Shown here in pieces: positions 1-6,066 of a DNA stretch of 6,257 nucleotides; the stretch's first letter is position 1; the number at the start of each line of letters is the position of its first letter. The notes beneath the pieces were generated by a model. The model saw only the letters and a program-made list of their open reading frames with translations. It was not told where the DNA came from and did no database searches. This stretch comes from Pseudomonadota bacterium. GTDB taxonomy: Bacteria; Myxococcota; Polyangia; GCA-2747355; JACKDQ01. The position numbers and the translations under genes were made by a program. The stretch is from contig JAUVBO010000190.1 in assembly GCA_030591195.1 (NCBI GenBank), positions 1 to 6,257 on the forward strand. The letters run 5' to 3'.

Positions 1-75
1 GCCGCGGACCAGATGGGCATCGCGATGGTCGGTGAGATCCTCAAGGTCGTGAGCTACCGGCTGCTCGGATCATGA
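1..75 (+). CDS. C-terminal fragment of an unidentified protein
   Basis: Frame 1 is open from the first base and ends at TGA 73-75, giving 24 residues that finish with KVVSYRLLGS. The tail alternates hydrophobic and small residues (MGIAMVGEIL), which could be an amphipathic or membrane-adjacent helix, but it is too short to assign to a family. Its stop codon overlaps the ATG of the next gene in an ATGA arrangement, typical of translationally coupled operon genes. That overlap, together with same-frame GC-rich codon use, is the reason for calling it a real gene end. The start and function lie outside the window. Confidence 0.55.
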   Translation, partial: AADQMGIAMVGEILKVVSYRLLGS

Positions 76-902
76 CCGCCGCAGGTGCCGCGCCAGCTGC
101 TGACGCCGCCAGCGCTGGCGGTGACTCCCGGCTGACGATCTGGCCCAAGCGTTGGTTCTACCTCGCCGTCGCCGTCGCCGGGATCTCGGTAGCCCGCGAT
201 GTCGGCCTGTCGTGGCTCCACGCCGCGATGTCGGTTGGCGGCGTGGTCTTGCTCGTCGAGGGGGTGCTGCGGCAGCTCTGCGCCGGCCGGTTGCGCAGCT
301 TCGAGCGCGAGGTCGCCCGCGCGATCCAAGAGGGCGAGCCCGAGCGCCTCCTGCCGCTCTACCGCGGCCAGCGGCTGCTGCGGCTCGCCGGCCCCCGGGA
401 CCAGATCCTCGGCAAGCTCGGCCTGATCTACCAGCAGCTCGGCGACCACGTCGCCGCCGAGCGCGCCTACCGCGAGGCCCTCGAGGAGGCGGCGCCAAAG
501 CAGGTGCCGCTGCTGACCCACCGGCTGGCCGACGCGCTCTACGCTGGCGAGAGGTGGGCCGAGGCCGAGCGCTGCTACCGCGCCTCCCAGGACGAGGAGC
601 GACAGCAGATCAACGCCGGCGTACAGGCGCGGATCGCGCGGCTGATCCGGCAGCGCGACGGCGACCTCGCCGAGGCCGAGCAGTACCTGCGCCGGGCGGT
701 GGACGTCGCCAAGGGTCGGCCCGGTTGCGGCCTCTTTCGCTGCCAGCTGATCGAGCTGCTGGTCGTGGCGCGCAACCAGGACGAGGCCCTCTGGCAGCTG
801 TCGATCGCCGAGGAGGAGCTTGCCGGCGCCGACGAGAGCGAACAGGCCTGCCTGCTCGACGCTCGGACGGCCGTCGAAGGACTGGCGTCAGAGGACGAAT
901 AG
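72..902 (+). CDS. Membrane-anchored tetratricopeptide (TPR) repeat protein
   Basis: This 276-residue protein has an Ala/Gly-rich, low-charge N-terminus (1-20). A hydrophobic region follows with two candidate membrane segments, about 28-41 and 49-66, separated by ARDVG. The rest is a helical, charged domain. Helix-turn-helix pairs with TPR-like spacing appear at about 110-141 (LGLIYQQLGDHVAAERAYREAL), 145-175 (LADALYAGERWAEAERCYRA), 185-214 (DLAEAEQYLRRAVDVA) and 220-250 (QDEALWQLSIAEEEL). TPR domains are protein-protein scaffolds; no catalytic motif is visible, so the partner is unknown. I infer inner-membrane anchoring with the TPR part on one face; the topology is not determined. The ATG at 72 has no clear Shine-Dalgarno sequence but overlaps the upstream stop (ATGA), which supports this start by coupling. 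The family call rests on helix pattern, not on a named homologue. Confidence 0.8.
   Translation: MTAAGAAPAADAASAGGDSRLTIWPKRWFYLAVAVAGISVARDVGLSWLHAAMSVGGVVLLVEGVLRQLCAGRLRSFEREVARAIQEGEPERLLPLYRGQRLLRLAGPRDQILGKLGLIYQQLGDHVAAERAYREALEEAAPKQVPLLTHRLADALYAGERWAEAERCYRASQDEERQQINAGVQARIARLIRQRDGDLAEAEQYLRRAVDVAKGRPGCGLFRCQLIELLVVARNQDEALWQLSIAEEELAGADESEQACLLDARTAVEGLASEDE
106..121. repeat. 16-base perfect palindrome near the start of the TPR gene
   Basis: The bases CCGCCAGCGCTGGCGG equal their own reverse complement. They lie inside codons 12-17 of the TPR gene, in the low-complexity Ala/Gly N-terminus. In mRNA this could fold into a short hairpin close to the start codon, or it could be a protein-binding site. 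GC-rich coding sequence produces such palindromes by chance more often than balanced sequence does, so function is unproven. Confidence 0.35.
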
Positions 903-923
903 ACTCTGGGCGCCCGCTGGCCG

Positions 924-950
924 TTTCCTGTTTTTCGCACTTTATTCTAT
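924..950 (+). promoter_or_regulatory. Possible promoter in AT-rich gap before the HEAT-cyclophilin gene
   Basis: The gap 903-959 contains a stretch much richer in A and T than its surroundings. It includes TATTCT (943-948) and the overlapping TTCTAT (945-950), either of which could serve as a -10 element. No good TTGACA-like box sits 16-18 bases upstream; TTTCCT at 924-929 is the nearest T-rich hexamer and its spacing is short. No hairpin with a T-tract is seen, so I see no terminator for the TPR gene. This is a weak candidate supported mainly by base composition and position. Confidence 0.25.
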
Positions 951-959
951 GCTCCGTCC

Positions 960-3257
960 GTGTCTCTCCATCGTCGGATCCGTTATCGTCCGCTGATCGG
1001 GCTGACCCTGGTCAGCGTCCTGTGTGATTGTCGCTGCAACCGCGAAGGTCCGCCCGGCGGGCAGGGCTCGGCCTGCCCCACCAGTGGCCGAGATGTCCGG
1101 GTCGAGCTGGCGCTGCGGGCCGCGCGTCGGGACGAGTGGCGGCGCGTCAGCGCTGCATCGATCCGCGATGGACTGTCGGACAAGGACAGCGCGGTGCGTG
1201 CACGTGCCGCGCTGGCGGCCGGGCGCAGCGGTGTGCTGTCGAACAGCGACAAGCTCCTCGCCCTGCTCGGGGCCGATCCCGATGCCGAGGTTCGGCGCCA
1301 GGCGGCCTTCGCCCTCCGCTTGCTGGTCCTCGACGCCTCGAGGCCCGGCGAGGCGCTCGAGGGGCGCGTGGCGCGAGCGTTCGCCGAGCGGCTCGCCAGC
1401 GAGGATGCCCCGGACGGGCGAAGGGAGGTGATCGTTTCGCTTGGATGGACCGGCGACGGCAAGATCGCCTTGCCGGTGATCGAGCAGCTGCTGAAGCAAC
1501 CACCGGTCGCCCAGCCCCAGCCCAAGATCGAGGGCCAGCCCCAGCCCCAGCCCCAGCCCAAGACCAAGACCAAGACCAAGACCAAGACCAGTGCGGATCT
1601 CGCGGCGGGGCTGACGGCGGCTGGTGTGCTCGCCTACCGTAATCGGCTCGACCAGACGGAACGGGCCGCGCTGGCCCGTGCCCTGCAGCCGCTGCTCGAG
1701 CACCCTCAGCCGTCCCTGCGAATGCTGGCGACTTGGGCCCGAGCGCGGCTCAAGCACCCGCCGGGGCCAGCGGCGCTGGCGGCCCTGCGGCGGGTGGCCG
1801 ACGGCACCGGCGATCGCACCCTCGCAGCGGTGGAGGCCCGCGCCTGGGCCATCCGTGCCATCGGCCGGGCGAAGCTCGACGATCACCCACGGCTGGTCGA
1901 CTGGCTCGCCTCGGCGCGGATGCGCGATCCGGACGTCGGCCCGCAGGTCGAGGCGATCCGTGCCCTCGCCGGCGGGGGACAGCGCGCGGTGGTCAAGCTC
2001 TGCGGCGCCCTCGACGAGCTGTGGCGCAGCATCGGCCAGAGCCACTTCCGGCTCACCGGCCGTCGGCTGCGCGCGATGCTGGTCGCCCTCGAGGTCCTCG
2101 AGCCTCACGCGCGGCTGGCGACGGTCAAGCGCCTCGCTCGGAGCATGCTCGAGCTCTCCGACGCCTCGGATGCAGCGGTGCGCTACAGCCCGGTCGAGGC
2201 TCACAGCGTCGATCTGGTGCACTGCGCGGCGGCGCGGCTGGCCGACCTCGGTCTTGGGCGTCCGGAGCACTCGGCGACCTGTGGCACCGCGCGGGCCGCG
2301 GCGGTCACGGCGCCGATGCGGCGGGCCTGGGTCGCCAGTCTGATCGGCAAGATGAACCGTCCGCCCCAGTGGAAGCTGACGCTTCTCCGGCGGTATCTGA
2401 CCGACAGCGCGGTGCAGGTCCGCGGCGCCGCGCTCGAGGCTCTCTCGCTCGTCGACAGCCCGCTGGTCGAGGCGCCGCTGCTCGGAGCGGTCCAGGACCG
2501 CGACGACGGCGTGCTCGGGGCAGCGGCTCTGGCGGTCGCTGCCCGGGCCGCCCAGCTCAGCCTCGACGGTCGCAAGCGGCTGTCGAACCGGCTCGTTGCG
2601 CGCCTGGCGGCCCTGGCGCCGCTCGGCGAGCCCGACACCTGCTGCGATCTGGTCAAGGCGCTGGGCGCGCTCGGCCAGAGCCCGCCGCTCCAGCGCCTGC
2701 TGGCCAGTCCCGCCTGGGCGGTGCGGCGCTGCGCCTACGACGCGCTCGAGGCCCGAGGGGTCAAGCCCGAGCCGTCAGCCGATGGACACGGCTCACGGGG
2801 CCTGCCCGAGCTTTCGTGGTCCGGCGATCGTCCGCCGCCCCGCAAGGCCGTGATCGTGACCCACAAGGGCGAGATCTTCCTCGAGCTCTTTGCCGACGAG
2901 ACCCCGGCGACGGCGGCCAACCTCGGCCGGCTCGCCACCCGTCGCTTCTACCGTGGCATCCGGCTGCACCGCGTGGTGCCGGGCTTCGTCGTTCAGGGGG
3001 GTGACCCCCGGGGCGATGGACGGGGTGGGCCAGGCTACACCATCCCGTGCGAGTTGACGCCGCGTCCCTACCTGCGGGGCTCGGTGGGCATGGCCCTCGC
3101 CGGGCGCGACACCGGCGGCAGCCAGATCTTCATCACCCTCAGCCGGCAGCCCCACCTCGACGGCCGCTACACCCAACTCGGCCGGGTGACCAAAGGCATG
3201 GACGTGGTCGACCGGCTGCATGTCGGTGACGAAATCAAAGACCTCTACATCCCGTGA
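960..3257 (+). CDS. HEAT-repeat protein with C-terminal cyclophilin-type peptidyl-prolyl isomerase domain
   Basis: This 765-residue protein probably starts at GTG 960, the first canonical start after the in-frame stop at 900-902; no Shine-Dalgarno sequence is seen. A basic then hydrophobic N-terminus (RRIRYRPLIGLTLVSVLC) resembles an export signal, but the Cys lacks a standard lipobox (Leu at -1). Residues about 48-600 are helical with HEAT-type D-x-x-VR-x-x-A motifs at 74-86, 106-121, 323-335, 482-495, 513-526 and 581-596. A (QP)n(KT)n linker occupies 185-210. Residues about 629-760 form a cyclophilin domain with HRVVPGFVVQGGDP (R671, F676, Q679), a GGPGY loop, SQIFIT (F724) and PHLDGRY. Cyclophilins catalyse cis-trans isomerisation of X-Pro bonds. 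The Trp that contacts cyclosporin in human CypA aligns with H732, as in many drug-insensitive homologues. The core catalytic Arg, Phe and Gln are present, so activity is likely. I infer that HEAT repeats hold a client or partner, probably in the envelope. Confidence 0.88.
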   Translation: MSLHRRIRYRPLIGLTLVSVLCDCRCNREGPPGGQGSACPTSGRDVRVELALRAARRDEWRRVSAASIRDGLSDKDSAVRARAALAAGRSGVLSNSDKLLALLGADPDAEVRRQAAFALRLLVLDASRPGEALEGRVARAFAERLASEDAPDGRREVIVSLGWTGDGKIALPVIEQLLKQPPVAQPQPKIEGQPQPQPQPKTKTKTKTKTSADLAAGLTAAGVLAYRNRLDQTERAALARALQPLLEHPQPSLRMLATWARARLKHPPGPAALAALRRVADGTGDRTLAAVEARAWAIRAIGRAKLDDHPRLVDWLASARMRDPDVGPQVEAIRALAGGGQRAVVKLCGALDELWRSIGQSHFRLTGRRLRAMLVALEVLEPHARLATVKRLARSMLELSDASDAAVRYSPVEAHSVDLVHCAAARLADLGLGRPEHSATCGTARAAAVTAPMRRAWVASLIGKMNRPPQWKLTLLRRYLTDSAVQVRGAALEALSLVDSPLVEAPLLGAVQDRDDGVLGAAALAVAARAAQLSLDGRKRLSNRLVARLAALAPLGEPDTCCDLVKALGALGQSPPLQRLLASPAWAVRRCAYDALEARGVKPEPSADGHGSRGLPELSWSGDRPPPRKAVIVTHKGEIFLELFADETPATAANLGRLATRRFYRGIRLHRVVPGFVVQGGDPRGDGRGGPGYTIPCELTPRPYLRGSVGMALAGRDTGGSQIFITLSRQPHLDGRYTQLGRVTKGMDVVDRLHVGDEIKDLYIP
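1512..1589 (+). repeat. Hexanucleotide tandem repeats encoding a (Gln-Pro)n(Lys-Thr)n linker
   Basis: Two microsatellites sit next to each other inside the HEAT-cyclophilin gene. CAGCCC occurs twice at 1512-1523, then after 12 bases (KIEG) four times at 1536-1559. It is followed directly by five perfect copies of AAGACC at 1560-1589. Each unit is exactly two codons, giving QP and KT dipeptides. Copy-number changes would alter linker length without shifting the frame. The perfect nucleotide identity of the units, not only of the amino acids, points to recent expansion by slippage. The linker lies between HEAT-like helical blocks and is probably extended and flexible; the KT part is strongly basic. 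Confidence 0.95.
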
Positions 3258-3277
3258 CCGGACGCTGACCCGGCACT

Positions 3278-3283
3278 AGGGAG
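3278..3283 (+). promoter_or_regulatory. Ribosome binding site for the MaoC-like gene
   Basis: AGGGAG lies 10 bases before ATG 3294 in the 36-base gap after the HEAT-cyclophilin stop. It fixes the start of the MaoC-like gene. The gap has no convincing promoter or terminator, which fits co-transcription from upstream. Confidence 0.7.
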
Positions 3284-3293
3284 CACCACAGCC

Positions 3294-3728
3294 ATGGACG
3301 ATCCTCAGCGCAAGCTCGGCTTGACCTACGACCAGCTCGAGGTGGGGATGTCCGCCTCGTTCACCAAGACGATCAGCGAGACCGACGTCTACCTCTTCGC
3401 GGGAATCTCGGGCGACTTCAACCCGATGCATCTCGACGAGACCTACGCGCGGACCACGCCGTTCAAGCAACGCATCGCCCACGGCGGTCTGCCCCAGTCG
3501 CTGATCGCCAACGTGCTCGGCATGCAGCTGCCCGGCCTGGGCACCGTGCTGCTCGAGATCTCCACCCGCTTCAGGGCGCCGACCTTCTTCGGCGACACGA
3601 TCACCGCGAGTGCAACAGTTGAGGAGAAGATCGAGGAGAAACGCTGGGTTTGGCTCGAGCTCGGCTGGACCAATCAGAAGGGCGAGACGATCGCCGAGGG
3701 TCGCGCGCTGGTGATCCCCCCCGGCTAG
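3294..3728 (+). CDS. MaoC-like hot-dog fold (R)-specific enoyl-CoA hydratase
   Basis: This 144-residue protein has the usual length and layout of short PhaJ/MaoC-type hydratases. The signature is clear: TISETDVYLFAGISGDFNP, then MHLDETYA (about 25-52), then F57 and IAHGG (61-65). By family knowledge Asp41 and His46 form the catalytic pair that adds water to trans-2-enoyl-CoA, giving (R)-3-hydroxyacyl-CoA. Asn43, Pro44 and the IAHG turn are also conserved. The later F93-x-x-P96 strand region and a basic/acidic segment before WVWLELGWTNQKGE complete the hot-dog fold. Possible roles are supply of (R)-3-hydroxyacyl-CoA for polyhydroxyalkanoate, beta-oxidation side steps or fatty-acid elongation; nothing nearby decides between them. 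The usual HGML/HGFL is HGGL here, a small deviation. The protein has no signal peptide, so it is cytoplasmic. It lies 36 bases after the upstream gene with a good RBS and probably shares its transcript. The substrate is unknown. Confidence 0.93.
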   Translation: MDDPQRKLGLTYDQLEVGMSASFTKTISETDVYLFAGISGDFNPMHLDETYARTTPFKQRIAHGGLPQSLIANVLGMQLPGLGTVLLEISTRFRAPTFFGDTITASATVEEKIEEKRWVWLELGWTNQKGETIAEGRALVIPPG

Positions 3729-3737
3729 CGCTATACT
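3709..3737 (+). promoter_or_regulatory. Candidate sigma-70-type promoter for the vWA-MopE gene
   Basis: TATACT at 3732-3737 matches the -10 consensus TATAAT at five of six bases. Seventeen bases upstream is TGGTGA (3709-3714), a poor match to TTGACA, inside the end of the MaoC-like gene. The sequence after the -10 (3746-3776) is clearly AT-rich, unlike the surrounding genes, and would be the untranslated leader. The position just before a new class of gene supports a separate transcription start near 3744. The -35 box is weak, so an activator or a different sigma factor is possible. Confidence 0.45.
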
Positions 3738-3777
3738 ACGCGGGATCTAGAAAACTTATGCATTCAAGATGATTAGC

Positions 3778-3782
3778 GGGAG
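3778..3782 (+). promoter_or_regulatory. Ribosome binding site that decides the vWA-MopE start
   Basis: GGGAG ends 7 bases before ATG 3790, ideal spacing. The in-frame ATG at 3769 has no purine-rich box before it. The start at 3790 also yields a compact signal peptide (M-R, hydrophobic core, ARA-Q), whereas the earlier start would add seven residues in front of it. Confidence 0.6.
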
Positions 3783-3789
3783 CTGGCTC

Positions 3790-6066
3790 ATGAGGTACTG
3801 TGCTGCGCTGATCGTCGCCGCGACGCTCTGCGGATCGGTGGCCCGCGCCCAGACCGAGACGGTCAAGCCCTACGTGCTGCTGCTGTTCGACACCTCGGGC
3901 AGCATGCGTGAGCGGGTCTGCGGGGGATACATCTCCGGCGACAACAGCGCCGAGTGTCCGGGAGATGACGTCGACTGCGACGACTGCGACTCGGTGGGCT
4001 GTGACAACGGCCAGGCCGACGACATTCGCCTGTACAAAGTCAAGAAGGGCGCGACGAGCGTGGTCGGTGCGTTCGGCGAGGTGATCTTTGGCCTCGCCCG
4101 ATTCCACCAGACGGGGCGTGATTTCGCCTGCGATGTCGGCGGCTGGCGGGGCGCTCCTGGAGATAACGACAACTCACAGGACGAAAACTGCGACGGTGAC
4201 GCCGTGGGCACTGGCTGGACCAGCGCCGACATCCTGGTGCCCTTCGCCGACGGCAGCCAGAACGAGATCCTGCTGTGGATGAACAACTGCGACGACTACC
4301 CGACGGTGGGCGACTGCCCCTGGGCCGTCAATCCTGAGGACGCCAATCCCAACGGAACGCCTGACAAATGCAGCCTCTGCCCCGAGTGTGACGACGCCTG
4401 CGACAAGGAGCTGCGCGCCACCGGCTGGACACCGCTGGCCGGTTCGTTGCGTCACTTCCGCACCAATTTCTTCCCCGGCGTGATCGCCGCCGACGACAAG
4501 AGCGCCTGCCGGCCCTACAAGGTGATCATGCTCACGGACGGCCAGGACACCTGCCCGGGCAACCCCGGCGACGAGGCTGAAGACCTCTTCAAGTGGTCGC
4601 AGAAGTCGATCCCGGTCCACGTGATCGGCTTCGGCGACAGCTCGCTCAAGACCGGGCTCGACACCATCGCCAGCAAGGGCGGGACCAACGAGGCGGTGAT
4701 CGTCGAGGACGAGACGAGCCTGGCGCTGGCGATGGCGGCGATCATCTCCGAGAGCCTGCTGTCGGAAAAGTGCAACAACGCCGACGACGACTGCGACGGC
4801 ATCTGCGACGAGAGCTTCCCCGAGGTCGCGGTGAGCAACCCCGACTGCAGCAACGACGGCCGGGCGGCCAAGACCTGCACCGCGGGCATCGGCATCTGCG
4901 TCCGGGTCGGCGACTTCGTCTGCCTGCCCGACGAGTCGGGCAGCTCCTGCAGCGTCACCCCCGGCCCGCCAAACCCGGGCGGCGAGATCTGCGGCAACCA
5001 GCTCGACGACGACTGTGACGGCCAGATCGACGAGGGCTGCGTGCCCTGCATTTCCCAGCCGGAGATCTGCGACGGCAAGGACAACGACTGCGACGGCGAC
5101 GTCGACGAGGGCTACGTCCCGGTCCCCTGTGGCTCGGACATTGGCGCCTGCGCCGCCGGCAGCACCGCCTGCGTCAACGGCCAGGTGGTCTGCAACGGCG
5201 CCGCGCCGCCCACCGTCGAGCTCTGCGACAACATCGACAACAACTGCGACACCCTCGTCGACTTCTTCACCGCGGCTTGCTACCCGGCCAACACCGTCGG
5301 CTGTGACGTGAGCACCGGCGTCTGCCAGGGGCTCTGCACCCTGGGCGCCAACCTCTGCACCAACGGGAGCTGGGGCCCGTGCCTCAACTTCGTCGGGCCG
5401 AGCACCGAGGTCTGCAACCAGCTCGACGACGACTGCGATCAGAACCCCGACGACGGCGCGGTGTGCAGCCAGGTGCCGTACTGCTACAGCTCGACCCTCG
5501 AGAACGCCAGCGCGGTGAGCAGCGGCGGCTTCAGCCTGCGCGGCGGCAGCTTCGTCGACGGCGGGCTGCAGATCGACGCCCCCGGCACCCGGGTCGAGCG
5601 CAGCCTGGGCGGCAACTTCTACCAGGGCAAGGTGAGCTTCGAGGCCCGGGGTCTGCACTGGCAGAAGCCGCTGGCCAGCGGCGCCAACGGCTGCCTGCGC
5701 ACGGTCTTCGACCTCAACCACAACGACAGCGGTGTCGCCGACCACGCGCGCATGTTTCTGGCCAGCATGGCACCCGGCTGCGGCGGCAACGACGACGGCG
5801 TGCTGCGCACCAGCATGCACAGCGCCTTCTGCTGCCTGGACAGCGCCGCCCTGCCCGCCAGCGATGACAACCTCTGGCACAGCTACGCACTGCGCTGGAC
5901 CGCCGCCACCGTCAGCCTCGAGATCGACAGCGCCGTGGTGGTACAGACCGACTACCGCGGTCCGTCGGTGGGGCAGAACCCGCTGTTCTGGTTTGGCAGC
6001 GCCGGGGGCTCCGGCGACGCCAGCGGAGCGGTGTTCCGCAACCTCGAGGTCTGCAACCAGCCATGA
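3790..6066 (+). CDS. Secreted von Willebrand factor A domain protein with MopE-like acidic Cys repeats and a lectin-like C-terminus
   Basis: This protein has 758 residues from ATG 3790, or 765 if the in-frame ATG 3769 is used. A signal peptide (1-20, cut after ARA, before QTE) directs export. A vWA domain spans about 27-326 with a complete MIDAS metal site: DTSGSM (D34, S36, S38), T214 in GWTPLAGSL and D250 in MLTDGQD. vWA domains with an intact MIDAS bind a divalent cation and usually a protein ligand. Long Asp/Cys-rich insertions (44-78 and about 180-205) interrupt the fold. Five MopE-like repeats follow (328-556), of the type named after a surface-associated copper-binding protein of Methylococcus. 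Residues about 565-758 end with NLWHSYALRW and beta-rich segments, resembling a LamG/concanavalin sandwich, though this is tentative. There is no C-terminal anchor or sorting signal. A role in adhesion or metal-dependent surface binding is inferred. The stop overlaps the next start as ATGA. Confidence 0.87.
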   Translation: MRYCAALIVAATLCGSVARAQTETVKPYVLLLFDTSGSMRERVCGGYISGDNSAECPGDDVDCDDCDSVGCDNGQADDIRLYKVKKGATSVVGAFGEVIFGLARFHQTGRDFACDVGGWRGAPGDNDNSQDENCDGDAVGTGWTSADILVPFADGSQNEILLWMNNCDDYPTVGDCPWAVNPEDANPNGTPDKCSLCPECDDACDKELRATGWTPLAGSLRHFRTNFFPGVIAADDKSACRPYKVIMLTDGQDTCPGNPGDEAEDLFKWSQKSIPVHVIGFGDSSLKTGLDTIASKGGTNEAVIVEDETSLALAMAAIISESLLSEKCNNADDDCDGICDESFPEVAVSNPDCSNDGRAAKTCTAGIGICVRVGDFVCLPDESGSSCSVTPGPPNPGGEICGNQLDDDCDGQIDEGCVPCISQPEICDGKDNDCDGDVDEGYVPVPCGSDIGACAAGSTACVNGQVVCNGAAPPTVELCDNIDNNCDTLVDFFTAACYPANTVGCDVSTGVCQGLCTLGANLCTNGSWGPCLNFVGPSTEVCNQLDDDCDQNPDDGAVCSQVPYCYSSTLENASAVSSGGFSLRGGSFVDGGLQIDAPGTRVERSLGGNFYQGKVSFEARGLHWQKPLASGANGCLRTVFDLNHNDSGVADHARMFLASMAPGCGGNDDGVLRTSMHSAFCCLDSAALPASDDNLWHSYALRWTAATVSLEIDSAVVVQTDYRGPSVGQNPLFWFGSAGGSGDASGAVFRNLEVCNQP
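4771..5457 (+). other. Five MopE-like metal-binding protein repeats within the vWA gene
   Basis: The pattern C-[x]-N-x-x-D-D/N-D/N-C-D-G-x-x-D-E-G recurs five times: 4771-4812 (CNNADDDCDGICDE), 4984-5040 (EICGNQLDDDCDGQIDEGC), 5062-5112 (EICDGKDNDCDGDVDEG), 5218-5262 (ELCDNIDNNCDTLVD) and 5407-5457 (EVCNQLDDDCDQNPDDG). The spacers hold paired Cys residues and short strands. Repeats 2 and 3 are canonical. Repeat 1 has an extra Cys in the loop. Repeats 4 and 5 lack the Gly after CD and the final acidic Glu. Such acidic loops resemble calcium-binding loops, and by family name they bind metal; binding here is not shown. Confidence 0.85.

Noticed and set aside
918..932. TGGC start of a possible sigma-54 promoter
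   Set aside because: The required GC at the -12 position is absent (TT instead), so the spacing and sequence do not fit.
949..996. Small ORF (15 codons, MLRPCLSIVGSVIVR) before and overlapping the HEAT gene start
   Set aside because: It has no Shine-Dalgarno sequence, no attenuator-like structure and no sequence feature of a leader peptide; it is probably chance.
1512..1589. CRISPR-like or mobile-element repeat
   Set aside because: The units are contiguous six-base repeats in frame within a gene, with no spacers and no terminal inverted repeats.
942..2270. Minus-strand open frame of 442 codons opposite the HEAT gene
   Set aside because: Its composition is that of an antisense shadow, its GLGLGL run is simply the KT repeat read backwards, and it has no family features.
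1733..3004. Second plus-strand frame of 423 codons inside the HEAT-cyclophilin gene
   Set aside because: It is Arg/Gly/Pro/Ala-rich low-complexity sequence typical of an out-of-frame read, while the other frame has clear HEAT and cyclophilin motifs.
3253..3276. Possible hairpin (GTGACCGG with CCCGGCAC) at the end of the HEAT-cyclophilin gene
   Set aside because: The stem is short and imperfect with a bulge and no T-tract follows, so it is not a convincing terminator.
4174..5880. Long open frame on the minus strand (568 codons)
   Set aside because: It lies wholly opposite the well-supported vWA-MopE gene and is rich in Ala, Val and Asp, as expected when GC-biased codons are read in reverse. 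It shows no recognisable domain.
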